Assembly (NCBI GenBank): GCA_963930775.1
Contig: OZ005689.1
Span: 8,072,854 to 8,136,853, forward strand
DNA: 64,000 nt
DNA from: Cliona cf. orientalis
Lineage: Eukaryota; Porifera; Demospongiae; Clionaida; Clionaidae
Direction: 5' to 3'
Position numbers and translations under genes: made by a program. Numbering within the stretch: the first letter of the stretch is position 1; each line of letters starts with the position of its first letter. Positions 1 through 12,300 of the stretch are shown here, one piece after another. The notes below the pieces were generated by a model that was given only the letters and a program-made list of their open reading frames with translations, was not told the origin of the DNA and did not search any database.

Positions 1-3000
1 CTGTGTGGTTTTGATTCATCAGCAAATATCTCAGCTCAGCTCTAGTGGACTGGTAACCATTACAAGTTTCAATATTTGGAATAGATCGGGTGGCACTGCA
101 CATGCATTTTTCGCCGGAGTTGACCTGGAACACTACCATGTCGGAGTGGTTGGTGGCAGGATGATCTTGCCACCACGTGCTATAGAGCCAGGATCAAATG
201 GTAAACATTTGATATGACATTGTAGCTATTGTAATCCAAATCTATTACACACACAGGTAAAAAGACTAAGCTTAGCCTAATAATCGGAGTCATAATGGGA
301 ACACTATCAGGTTAGTATAGTAGCTACATGTACTGCTTATCTCTTAAGCTACAGGAAATTGGTCACCACATTTGCCATAGAGAACATATCCCTCTCCCCT
401 TCCCCTCTTCCTTCGAGACATATTGTGACCAACCTTCTTTGGTCTTAAATCTTTTTCTTTCATACTGGCTTTATTTTTTACAGCAATCTTTATGCTGATA
501 GCAGTGGTGCCAGTGCTTTTGTGTTGCAGACTATATTGGAGGAGAAAACATGCATCAAACAATACCATAGTGGTGAGTACTATAAAAGAAGATTGAAAGT
601 AAAAATTAACACTTTTTTGATCTATTTTCTTTGTTTAGAATGTGACTAGCTGTGATGAGCCAGAACCATGTGATGAGCCAGAACCACTGACTGTTGAGTG
701 GCTTCTCCCCCGTCTGCTACCCTATGCCTCCAAGTGGTTCTGTCTGGGGAAAGCCTTGTCTATAGACAACAATCAATTGTTAGAGATATGCAACAGGACC
801 ACAGGAAATGCAAGAGATGATGATGATAGTCTTAAGGAAATGTTGACACTCTATATGGAAAGGTCTGATCGAAGCTGGAAGGAGATTGAGGATGCCCTGA
901 AGACGATGAAATCTAGTGAGTTTCAAAACAATAAACAAGCTAACAGATTCTTAACATGACATTGTGCAAGTTAGTTGTACCATTAATTTTTTACCACAAG
1001 TGTATGCTGTGTATTGTGCCAGCTAGACTTCCCTAAGGTCAGGTAACAGGCCAACCCCACATGTGTACGAACAGAGCATACACCCTTCCATTCATCCCTA
1101 TCACCCACTCACTGTCTTACGAAGCTTGTCTTCATGATGTGTGACATGTCCGTGGACATACCATCCCACACTGGGTCTGAGCATATTCAAAGAGCCTAAT
1201 GGGTGAAGTACATGTAAATGGTGCTAATTATCTCAGAATGAATTTTACCACAGTGTGTACAGGCAGCTGCAGAAGACAATGACTAATATTAATGTTAATG
1301 ATAGTCATAGCTTGTGGTAAGCAGTAGTGGGGTTAGCTCAGTATGTCTGTAGTTGAGTTAAAAGTCCTGTGTGTAGGGTGGGGGGTGGGGGTGGGGTGGT
1401 GAAGTCATATAATGATAGTATTCATGTTCAATGTGATTTATACTTACTCTTTTAAACATTATCGACACAGCTGCATAATTGTGATTCTAACCTATACAGG
1501 TACCACAGCTGTTCAAACAACAACTCTGGACTATCCAGGACAAGGAGGACTCTTCGTATCTGTACGATAACTAAATTATTAAATAATTATTATTTTTATA
1601 ACTTATCATAACTCGTTTATCCTGTAATAGCCTTCCGAGACAACGTTTGAACCTACAACACAGAAATCTTCCAACCGGTTTATTGAGGATAGCCATTTGC
1701 AAGGTAACGATAACCGTTTCATTAACTTTGACCAATCCCTCTCACACATCGGCAGTGGTTGTGGAGCATGTTTTCATGTATGTATACTGAGATATTACAC
1801 TTGCACTTTCTGTCAATTATTTTGAATTTTATTGTTGCTTCTTCTATTAGAACGTAAAGTTCATGGTCAGTGTCAAGAGGATCTAACAACAGAAAAAAGT
1901 AGGCTACTGTTAATGCATATACACACATCACCTCTTTAATAGAACTTATATGTATATACCATATTCATTTTTAGTGCATGTTCAAGTATAATTGATTTGC
2001 CTGTATGAGCATACATGAGCCCAGTAGCTAATATGTAGGCATGCACGTCACCTTGCTCTTTGATAGAATACACCGTACTCAACACAGTAATTATTTGTAG
2101 TAAGTGCACATTCAAATTGGTTTGCCTCATGCGCATGAGTATACATGGCTTGGCATATTGTTTCCCCCTAGGTTTCTGATTAGTTGTAGTACAAAATAAA
2201 CTAGAGCTCTGTAGAGCACATACCCCGCGCGCTCTGTAGCCACTATAGCGTCGTATTGCAACACTATGAGGCATACATGTAGCTGTTTCATGACGTGACG
2301 ACCCTTTCCAACACAGTGCTTGAGCATGCGTAGTCGCATCCGCATACTATTATGCTAAAAGAGTGGGTGTGGTCGATAAACCACAGGCATGCTGAACAGA
2401 AAATGCACGATTTGTAGCACTAGTAAGACTTTTTGAGGAATATTATTTGAAACACGTATAAACCAGTTTTTCACCGATATCCACCGATTGGTTGTGCTTT
2501 CAGCACGCATAGATCTGGCAATTTTCGTGCCGACAACGACGACGACAACGACGACAGACAGACAAACCGATTACTTTACCCCTTGCGCATGCACGCGGGG
2601 TAAAAATAGCTTACATGCAAGACTGGCATGAAAAGTTTAGTTCCAATGATCATACTTGTGTAGCCCAACATACCTAATCACATGTGTATCTCTGTCTTGA
2701 AGGTCATCAAACTGATACAGAAACACCTGTGGCAGCAGACAGATCGAAGTTTGTGGTTCCCGATAGGAAGCGTCTATGTAAGTTATCTGAAGCACTAGGA
2801 TACCTAATGGTTAATTGAAAATTCATCGTTCATGAATTTTGTGATTTGAGAGCCACCTGTGAAAATATTTCTCCACGAAATTTAGGCATGCCCCACCCAT
2901 GTATACAATTGATTTAGCATTAATTCCACCACGTACAGTCCACTCAGGAATATATATTATTAATCGGTGAAAGTTTCTCCCTAAAATGTTTGCTATAGAG

Positions 3001-4212
3001 TATAAACTATATTAATTGATTTTCTAGATCTTCAGAATGGTAGGAGAGACATCACAAGGAAAGATTTGTCCGAGTTACCCTTAGAGACCTCCCCTCCCAC
3101 TCAGGATGATAACGATACTACTATACGATTTTCCGGAAGAGCTGGGGACCAGTAAGTGTACACTAGTCTGTAGGGTTAGTTCATAATAGCCGGATATGTC
3201 TACTACTTGCATAATGTGTGCATAAACTTCTCAAGGTTAATAATAATAATTCATTCTTAACTCGTTTACCGGTACTATGGAAGTGAGATACATAGCTAGT
3301 GTCCCAAGTGTGTAAGTGCCCACTCCTGGCTATATGTAAGGCTTGGCACCTATATGCATTGTGGGGTTGATATAGCAGTTTCCGTATCACAAGTAAGTAT
3401 ACTCCAAAATCTATGTGAGACAATAATAATATGTTTAGTTAATTGGCTATAATATAGGTGCTAACATTTAATTCTATTATTATTGTTTTTTATTCAGCAC
3501 TCCCCCCACCATCAATTCCCCTACGAAGGCTATTGAAGGTACACAATGTAAGTCCTATAGTAGCATGAAGTTTTGGAATGAGACTTTGTGTAACAATTTC
3601 AGAATCTGACCTAGCTATTATAGTAACACTGTTACATGCAGGCATGATGGCACCCGGTAATTATCTGATGGATATTCATGAATGTACATCTGGTCCTAGA
3701 GAAAATGTGGAAAAACAGGTTAGTGAATAGTAGTATTATATTACCAGCATTTGACTGCTATGTAGAGGTCACCAAATTAAATAAAGAAAATTAATTAGCA
3801 TGCTCAGGGTGTGTATTAACTGTGGTTATGGGGTAATTATGGTGTAATCTATGAGATAATACTAATAAGAAAATTTAGGACCTCCATGGATCCTTCCTGA
3901 TACTTGAAAATGTAATAATTATTATGACATTGTAATGCATGTATTCAGCTGATACCTTATAAGGTGCGTGCATGCTATATACTTTCCCTGATAAGTATGG
4001 CTGATCAAACTTCACGTTTTCCCATGGCTTATGTATGCGGCTACGTACTATACTGGGGATAATAATATTATCTATCATCAAGACTTAGTGTTTCAATTAA
4101 TAATAATAATAATAATGCTTTACCATTTATATAGGATGTTGATAAGGATGCTACCAATGCTACGTATGCCATTATCGTTTCTCCAACAGAAGAAACCAGT
4201 ACCACCAATTAG
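1..4212 (+). CDS. Receptor A: membrane protein with death domain (5' partial)
   Basis: Exons read as 1-200, 257-310, 484-572, 639-915, 1500-1561, 1631-1703, 2703-2777, 3028-3151, 3498-3547, 3642-3718 and 4135-4212. All have GT/AG borders, phases agree, and the joined frame gives 385 residues to a TAG stop. The gene starts left of the window. Exon 1 is the end of the Cys-containing membrane-proximal module (HQQISQLSSSGL, ending VGVVGG), matching receptor C. The membrane span is split over 257-310 and 484-572 and is followed by basic YWRRK. Exon 639-915 codes the death domain. The tail is low-complexity, rich in Thr, Ser and Asp, and ends in YAIIVSPTEETSTTN. The donor at 3547 could instead be at 3537, in the same phase. 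It converges on receptor B. Function is inferred: a cell-surface receptor passing a signal through a death-fold adaptor. Confidence 0.85.
639..915 (+). CDS. Receptor A exon coding the death domain
   Basis: After a short acidic direct repeat (CDEPEP twice) the exon codes about 75 residues with the death-fold pattern: helix 1 VEWLLPRLLPYASKW, then LGKAL, an Asp-rich loop with LLEIC, the helix SLKEMLTLYMERS, and a last helix with W and AL (SWKEIEDALKTM). The same spacing occurs in receptor B at 10824-11093. Death domains pair homotypically with adaptors; which adaptor binds here cannot be told from sequence. Confidence 0.8.
2200..2607 (+). repeat. Dispersed repeat R2 in a receptor A intron
   Basis: Runs from CTAGAGCTCTGTAGAGCACA and TACCCCGCGCG to CACGCGGGGTA, with an ACGACGACAACGACGAC run before the right end. 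The inverted TACCCCGCG ends and several copies in the window suggest a MITE. It lies in the intron between exons 1631-1703 and 2703-2777 of receptor A. Frames read across it on the minus strand are not genes. Confidence 0.65.
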
Positions 4213-4566
4213 CTAACAAACTTGATTATTATTTATTATCCACCCAAAACTTGATCACATTGTATAATTATGTACAATAACAACTTGGCATAATAATAGG
4301 TATTATTATTATTATTATGATTGTACAGCTACAGGTATACAAAATTATATGACGACAGTATTATTATTATGGCATTGTATCACTCAAATTAACTGAATTC
4401 TAATTTAATAATTACTGATCAAAATATATACTACTCATATCTGATTCATTAAACTTGATACAGTAAAGCCAGAAATATTGGTGAGAATTAAATTAATTAA
4501 TTTGGCGGTTGAGCCCAAAATCACTATTGCAAGAATATTGGCAGATTTAAATTGGCGGTTCAGTAC
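4213..4566. other. AT-rich 3' flank of receptor A
   Basis: Downstream of the stop codon there are short ATT/AAT microsatellite runs (about 4290-4320) and no reading frame with splice signals. No canonical AATAAA lies close to the stop, so the transcript end is not located. Two short repeats of the word TTGGCGGTT flank the next element. Confidence 0.5.
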
Positions 4567-4849
4567 ATAATTGAAGGGCTCAGAACCAGAGTGGCCTAAC
4601 CCACAAAATTAATGTTGAGTTAACCCCCTCCCCTAATCTTGAAAACATGTTTAAAATGCATTTCATGAGCAACAGAAAATTCATAGTTTTGAAAATTTGA
4701 GTGATTTTGGTAGAGTAGGGTGTTTGGTTTTTAGTCCATTTTTGAGCTTTTTAGACAATTTCCCATATTCAATTTGGGGTTAGGCCTGTTATGACGCAAA
4801 TGCCATCTAACGCAAATGCGATCTATCAACACTTAGAAAAATTCGACAG

Positions 4850-4945
4850 GGAAAAAAAAAAGAAAAAAAGTCAAAGTGTACGGCAAGATTCGAACCCGCT
4901 CTATTCCGTCCCATACATAAGAGCCCAACCACTCGACCACCACCG
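4850..4945 (-). ncRNA. tRNA-like / tRNA-derived SINE head with pol III boxes
   Basis: On the minus strand, TGGTCGAGTGG (4939-4929) fits the A-box consensus TRGYNNARNNG. GGTTCGAATCT (4896-4886) fits the B-box. About 32 nt separate them, as in tRNA-derived genes. Further downstream on the same strand is a long T tract (about 4870-4850), a natural pol III stop. I could not fold a full cloverleaf with a matched acceptor stem, so a SINE head or tRNA pseudogene is likelier than a working tRNA. Confidence 0.45.
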
Positions 4946-5013
4946 TTGTTGCTGCTGGCAGCCGTTATTTCAACTATTTTATAGACAAACCCTACACAAC
5001 CCAGCCCCTCCCA

Positions 5014-5355
5014 CACTAACCCTGCTAACCATTCACAACCCAGCCCCAGACCTCCCAGCCCCTCCAGTCCATGTATACGCAAACCCTAGAGACTAACCCT
5101 GCTAACCATTCGCAACCCATCCCCAGACCTCCCAGCCCCTCCCACACTAACCCTGCTAACCATTCGCAACCCATCCCCTGACCTCCCAGCCCCGCCCATC
5201 CATATCGTCCAGCCCCTCCAGTACACGTATACGCAAACCCTTAGAGACTAACCCTGCTTACAATTCACAACCCATCCCCTCCCACACTAACCCTGCTAAC
5301 CATTCGCAACCCATCCCCTGACCTCCCAGCCCCTCCCATCCATATCGTCCAGCGA
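5014..5355. repeat. Minisatellite, ~54-bp unit, C-rich
   Basis: Units starting ACTAACCCTGCTAACCATT recur at about 5014, 5092, 5146, 5248 and 5287. Spacing is irregular because some units carry an extra block (CCATATCGTCC, GTATACGCAAACC). It is strongly strand-asymmetric, with C on the plus strand. It lies inside the inverted-repeat element and is not coding. Confidence 0.75.
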
Positions 5356-5448
5356 TCGCGGCGGCGTACGTACCGGCATATCGCGAACGGATCGGGATCG
5401 CATTTGCGTCGTAACAAGGCCACTCTGGTTCTCGACCCTTCAATTATA

Positions 5449-6390
5449 ATATGCGAGTAGGAGATTTTTAATTTGGCGGTTGGAATTAATTATTGGCAGT
5501 TGTTAGCACTTGAGATACTATTCTCTGAATTAAATTTGTATCCAATGCTAAACTATGGAACTTGGTTCTGGTGCACAGTGTTCAGCTTGTAGATCCTCTC
5601 CATAATTATTATGGGGCTCTGTTGTGCATGTGCTTAACTTATCAGATTCTGCACGTCCTAGCTGCAATGCTTGTGCTCCATCTGTGTGCATGTGACACAA
5701 GGAGTCGCTGTGCCTATAATATGAAATTAATAGACAATGCAAAATTAATGCATGATGACTAAGTTACTGCACTATTTTTTAATCGCCATGCCCTAACAAG
5801 TTGCAGTCCACCATGGATGTCTATGACATTCTACTCCAGTCTTAACCTACTTCTAGCATTAATTAGGTGGCTACTATAATATATAGCGACCTATTGCGAA
5901 GGGAATGTTCAGCCACTTCTCTGGCCACCTAATTAACACCTGAAGCATGTCAGGCTTACCCTGGATTGGAGGATATGATTCTAGATGTGGCCTACCAATC
6001 AAGAAATCCCTCTCAAACTATCATTACTATTGTTATTGGAGATCTAGAGGTACATATACCATGCGGTGCATGTACATAATATAGCACATACACAGGGTCA
6101 ATCTGAGACAAGCCATTAAGGATTGGTATTCCAGTACATGTCAATGACATCGTACAAACATATAAGTACATGTAAATGGGGTGTGTGGAACTCCATACCG
6201 TGTTCGAGTTTGGGTTTTGGGTTCGGTTTCGGTAGTGGGAAATATTTATGCTTGTTGCCATGGGTTAAAAATTCTTTTTCATGGTTAGTTGGTTATCCTT
6301 GAAATCACGGAAATTGGATCCCTCAAAAATTTTCCGCTACAATAGCCATTGATAACATGATACCCAACATGATTGTCTGGGCACTGTAAC
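5449..6390. other. Intergenic between converging receptors A and B
   Basis: No exon with splice sites and no strong inverted repeat was found here. It holds the 3' flanks of both receptors. A weak CATAAA occurs on the minus strand downstream of the receptor B stop, but no convincing poly(A) signal. Confidence 0.4.
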
Positions 6391-9300
6391 CTACCATTCT
6401 TCGCTATCGCTGTAGACATGGTGGTGTGAAGGTATTACATACTCATGAGTGGGTCGCTGCAACTCTGTGGAGTTCCTACTGAAGTGTCTGTGTCTATGCA
6501 CATTGGAATAATCTGCACAAAAATTATTATCAAATACATGTAATGGGAGTAGTATCGATATTATCATCTACCACAATGTCATACCTTCATTGAGTCCAGC
6601 ATTATGCATACAGGATGATGAGTCACGTGATGTGTCTGATTCACTGATGCTTTCTCGATCCATTTCCTACAAACAATAAAATTTAATTGTCACAATAATA
6701 ATTATGGGTGAAAGATGATCATTACATTTGGTACTATTATGAAGCTGTGTACAGTACAAGGTAGTGTGCATGCAGCTAAGGGAATTGAATTAAAAACAGC
6801 CTCATTTGTTTACCCAACGAGAGCGATTAATAAATTCAATAATTTCTGATTATAAATTTATCACCACAGATGTGCAGATTGGGCAATCAATTAATTTAAT
6901 CACGCTCAATGCTTGAAATAGTATATCATGTGATCTACAAACGGACCAACCTGTAAAGATACCACTAATGTGAACACCGGTCGTACCTTGAAAAGTTTCT
7001 ATTACATATAGTGTTAGATTGTTCTATACCCTTTGATCGTCATGTTGAAGGTGAATACACTGTGATCTTGAAGGGTCGGTTTCTTGTACCGTCTCTGGAA
7101 TAGGATATGCGAGTTCCAGATCATCATGATCAGAACTAGAAACCACCTGCACATGTGTTCATAACATTAACATTATGACTGACAACATGGTGCACGGTCT
7201 TAGTCCCTTAGAGAGACAAAAAAGTGAACATAGTCCCTTAGAGAGACACAAAAGTGAACCACTGTCATTTCCTCATCCACCACAAAGATAATGTTGTCCA
7301 CACGGGTAACATCCCCACGCACTATATTTTATGCTTTGTAGCTCCATAAAAGGAAACATAAAGCACCAGCGGCAGACATCTTGGCACCAAGACTAATTCA
7401 ATAACTGAAACCATGCTGTATAGCATAAGAATTTAACACCTATATCAACAGCATCAGGTGATCTATCAAGTGCTGCACATATACGTGTAATACAACAACT
7501 ATAGCTACTGTGATCATAGTCATAATATTATTATCTTATCTAGACAAGAAGTAACTCCACAACTTACATGTACATGTACTTGTTCAGCTTCTGTTTTTTG
7601 TGCGTGAAAAATTGAGGCAGATAAGCCAACCAACAGCGTAACACCAGAATCTGATGTCGGATAATCTTCTGTTGCTATATAATAATATTATGAGAAGATA
7701 ATACTTACTACTGTATACTGGGAAAACTTTTCAGTCCATAAGCCAGCGGTCCAAAACATATACAAGCGTTGCAGATCCAGGAAGTGCATCCGGTGGCACA
7801 TTCCAGTGCATGCAATTTTTGTCGTTTTTTATCTATTTTTCTTACCTGTTCTATCTAGGCCACCTTTCACTTCTAGGACACCAAACAAAGACCAGAAGAC
7901 AGAGCAACTCTTCTACTTTCTGCTCGTTCAAGTCCTATAACCCGGAGACATTCATGAGCTCCGCGGCGACCGCTTTTGTGCATGCTACTCTCAAGCGCTC
8001 ACAAAAAGTGCCTCGCGCAAAAAGTGGCACGTTTTGGTTTCCTAGGATGGATTCCCATGTTTCAAGTACCATTCCATAGCTCTTGTGTTGCTCTACAATA
8101 TAAGACTAAAACAAAGTTTTTCCATCGAGCGGTTCCAGAGTTACACGGCATCAAAAATCGGAAAATTTCAGTACAACCGCGTGGTATTCTCCACGTCTTC
8201 TCGAAGTTCTGTCGAGTGTCTGATGATTTATCCAGTAAATACCAAGGATGGGAGTGCTCTTCAAGTTTCTAGGGAGTAGACATCATCATTCAAATGGTTA
8301 GTTTCTTTCTATATTCGAACTTTCAAGAAAGAATCTGGACGGAATTGTTTGGTAGAGGCTAGCCTCGAACCCAGGCTCACTTGGGATTCAAGGCTAGTGT
8401 GAGGCAAGTACCTAACTTCTGTATCAGGTAAATAATGAAGTTCAGGGATGAGGGTGAGCCTTACCAGTTGAAATGGCAAAAGAATAGATAGATACTGCGC
8501 CATAATTTGTGTAAATCAGCTGACATTGAAGCTGAAAAGCATAAGTTCACATCCATGGAGTGGGTTAGGTATGCTAGCACTTGTCCCACCTATCTTTCTT
8601 TCTCTCCCTCTCCCTCCTTTCTTTCACTCTCTCTCTCCCTCCTTTTCTTTCACTCTCTCACACACACACCCCTACCACCATGTATGTGCACGTACACAAC
8701 CTCTTAGGTGGTGATCAGCCATCGATGAGTATGAGATGATGAGAAGCAGGATCACACTGAGTTCCACTGCCAAAGAGAAGGTGCTGCCTAGGCCTCCTCA
8801 GACTTGGCTTTTGTTTTGAAGCTATCTTCTGAGGTGCTGAGAGAACTAGCTACTCGATCTAGGTCCTCGCACCATCTCTATGGCTGCTTGAGCACTTTCT
8901 CTATCAACCGTAGTTGTCAATGTGTGATGATGGCATAGGAGACAGGTTGTGAAAGCTTTAACAACCTTCTGCAAACCTTCAAGAAGGCCTTTGATGGCTG
9001 CATTAATATCTTTGTACCACCTAGAAAGCTTTGTCATTGATTTATACGTATTTTATTCAATGTTTCTATGGTGAAATAACAAAAATTTATACTATTTTTA
9101 ACAGCGTATATATAACTTTGGAACCGCTCGATGGAAAAACTTCGTTCTAGTCTCATATTGTAGAGCAACACAAGAGCTATGGAATGGTACTTGAATCATG
9201 GGAATCCATCCTAGGGAACCAAAACGTGCCACTTTTTGCGCGAGGCACTTTTTGTGAGCGCTTGAGAGTAGCATGCACAAAAGCGGTCGCCGCGGAGCTC

Positions 9301-12300
9301 ATGAATGTCTCCGGGTTATAGGACTTGAACGAGCAGAAAGTAGAAGAGTTGCTCTGTCTTCTGGTCTTTGTTTGGTGTCCTAGAAGTGAAAGATGGCCTA
9401 GATAGAACAGGTAAGAAAAATAGATAAAAAACGGCAAAAATTGCATGCACTGGAATGTGCCACCGGATGCACTTCCTGGATCTGCAACAATTGGACCGCT
9501 GGCTTAACGGCTGTTTTATGGTTCGGTAGGAGGAGAGCACTTTACAAAATTAACTGGATAGGTATATAATATGGTATTGTGATACAATAAGCTAGAGGCT
9601 ACAAACCACCAAAGCATGGCAATCTGGATGTGTATATGTATGTACTGTATAGTTGGGAAACTTCAAGTCAAAGAGGAAGTTTTTATGATTTGGGAGCCAC
9701 CCGTCGAAATTTTTCTCAGCAAAATTTATTAGGCATGCCGTCCCCACCATAATATCATGTATACATTGGTGGTACTTTGATCTGTCATATACATAGGATG
9801 TAATATACCACTTACCTTGGTTGGGTGTCACTTGAGGTATAGCAATTGCTAGCTCATCATGTGATTCACGATCTCCCACAGACTCTTCCATAGTAGGAAC
9901 TGCCTCTGTTGGCCCTCTATCCAGTAAATTTGTATCAGCTGTGCGTCATGTGTATAATCACATAATACTTATGATAGTAACAATCATTACTATAATATAA
10001 TATTCATGTGTGTGAGTGAGTGTACCAGACTGCACTAGCCTATCTCCAGCCCTTTCAATGTTGTAACACTGAAAGCTGGGACGAGGCTAGTACTGTATGT
10101 CTATCACTATGGTGAGAAAAGAATTGATGTCAATCTATAGCTCCATAGAGCAGCATACCCGCGTGCACATTCTTTATGCTTGAATCTATGGATAGATGAG
10201 AGCCATACATTATACTATGCTTGCCCCGTTATGCACACAAACAGAAAGCAAATGATATACTGCAGTGGGCACTGTCCACAGGCGTGGCCAAAACAACACG
10301 CTACTTGTGATTCTTGCCAAGCCATTCAAAGTGCACTGAAGCCAATTTGTCGCTGATTTTGTTAAACATGCCAGGCTTGCTGTGCCACACGAGTGTATGA
10401 GTGTATGCAACTGTGTGTGTAGTACCACAAGTGTCCTTTTATCATCTATTTGTGTGTTTATGTATTAATATCTCTATCTGCCTATGTGTATTTACACATC
10501 CAGGTGTGTGTAGTAGTACCTGTTTGTGGTTTACAAACCTCTTACAAGTTTCAGTTTGAATATGACTGTCCCTTACAAAAAGGAAATGTAGGTCTGATGG
10601 GTATCAAAATTATGGTACAGTACACTGTAATCCCTCGTATAATATATGTATGTCATACAGACCCAGTCATATGCATACCATTATATAGTTCTTGAGGGCC
10701 AGGGCAAACATTTATGCATTGGTACATACACACTCATGACCACACACAAGGTAGAGTAATTATCTTAATTATTTACTTTGGCTCATACCATTCAATAGCT
10801 TCTCTGAAGAATGATAAACTTACTTTGACTGATTTCATTTGCCAGTGCTTCCTCTCCTAATTTTCTCAGAGCATTTGTTATCTCCACCCAGTCATGGACC
10901 AGGTCTGATCTCATGAGGTAATACTTGAGCATTTCCCGGAGACAATTTTGTGAAGAATCGCACTTAGTGAAGATTTCATCAAGAATATTTTCAGTCACGG
11001 ATAAGACTTCACCAATATCCTTCCATTTGTCAGCCACAGGTAATAAGTATTTGACAAGATTCTCAACGGTAAATGGAGTTGTTGTTTGGGAATCTATAAG
11101 TCCCGTGAAGTGTTGCTAATGACAACACACATGATGATTTACATGTTGTACCTGTGTGTACGTTTGTACTGGCTTGATAAACAAAGGGTGATTCCCTTGT
11201 TTCCGTCTGATAAGAACCTAGAAAGTCAGACTGTGCAGCAACCTGGTCATATGTCGGCAATTCTGAACTAATGTTCCTGGTGCTGTCCTCTGATCTCGAA
11301 GGAATTTCTAGATAGCGAGGCTCTGATTCATGACTCTTTAAATCAAACAGAGAATGCAGATTTCAGTGTATACAAGTAAAATTTTATTAACTTACTTCTG
11401 CAACGGGCGTACTAAAGTGCATAGATCTGCAATGATTACAGTATCAAGTTATAATTGTATCAAAAAATGAAAATGAATTAAGTTATTGGTTTCATACAAG
11501 TGTATGTACCTGGCTCTTTTAAATTTGGAATAATATCGACAATATGCCAAGATTAAAATCAGTGTCACAGTGGTAACCACTCCAAGAAGTGCAATCAAAA
11601 CTCCTAAGTGAAGTTGAAATTTAGCTGTATTTTCATGCTAACAATAGTGTGTATTTAAATTAGGATATTAATAATCTACGAGTGAATCTAAATAATAATT
11701 ATGTGTAAATTGTCTGCATTAAAGTGGACTAGTCTTACTATACTACCGTTCTTTTATTGTGATATTTTATTCACTTACCTGGATAAACAACATCTGAGCT
11801 TAAATCATTAGTACAACATGTAGAATCTGAAATAATAACAATGTTCACAGTATAGAAAGCTCACTGCAATAGATAATCATATAATACGTACCCGTATTGG
11901 TTACTAAATGTGGTACCTGTCTGCCTCCAATTACTCCAACTTGATAATTAGTCACATTGACATTTTGAACACACCTATATCCCTTGTCTCCAGACCTAGC
12001 AATCTTGAAGCTTGTGACAATGCTCGTCAGATTAATTTCACACTGAGAAAGGCCGAAGCAAAGTACTTTTTCATGGACAATTACCACACAATGCTGAGCT
12101 GATTTGTCAAGGAATGTGCACTCAACACAAACACCATGACCGTTAGTGGATGCTTGGGTAACCTTGTACTCGATAGTAGTTTCAGGCTCTGCCATATCTA
12201 CACAGATCATATTGTGAACATACAATAGAAATGAAAAGAACCACAAGTAATGTATAATTGTATACACTTGATCTGACCTTCCCCATTCTGAACAAATAGT

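Larger units (their letters stand above)
4567..5448. mobile_element. 880-bp terminal-inverted-repeat element with internal minisatellite
   Basis: The two ends are inverted copies of about 30 bp: 4567-4600 reads ATAATTGAAGGG...GAACCAGAGTGGCCT and 5413-5448 is its reverse complement with a few changes. No transposase frame is present, so it is a non-autonomous DNA element. It contains a tRNA-like insertion (4850-4945) and a C-rich minisatellite (5014-5355). It lies between the converging receptors A and B. Confidence 0.65.

Noticed and set aside
7810-8279. Overlapping 60-98 codon frames, mirrored at 9098-9446
   Set aside because: They are the two arms of the intronic foldback read in opposite directions. 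Near-identity of the arms explains why both are open.
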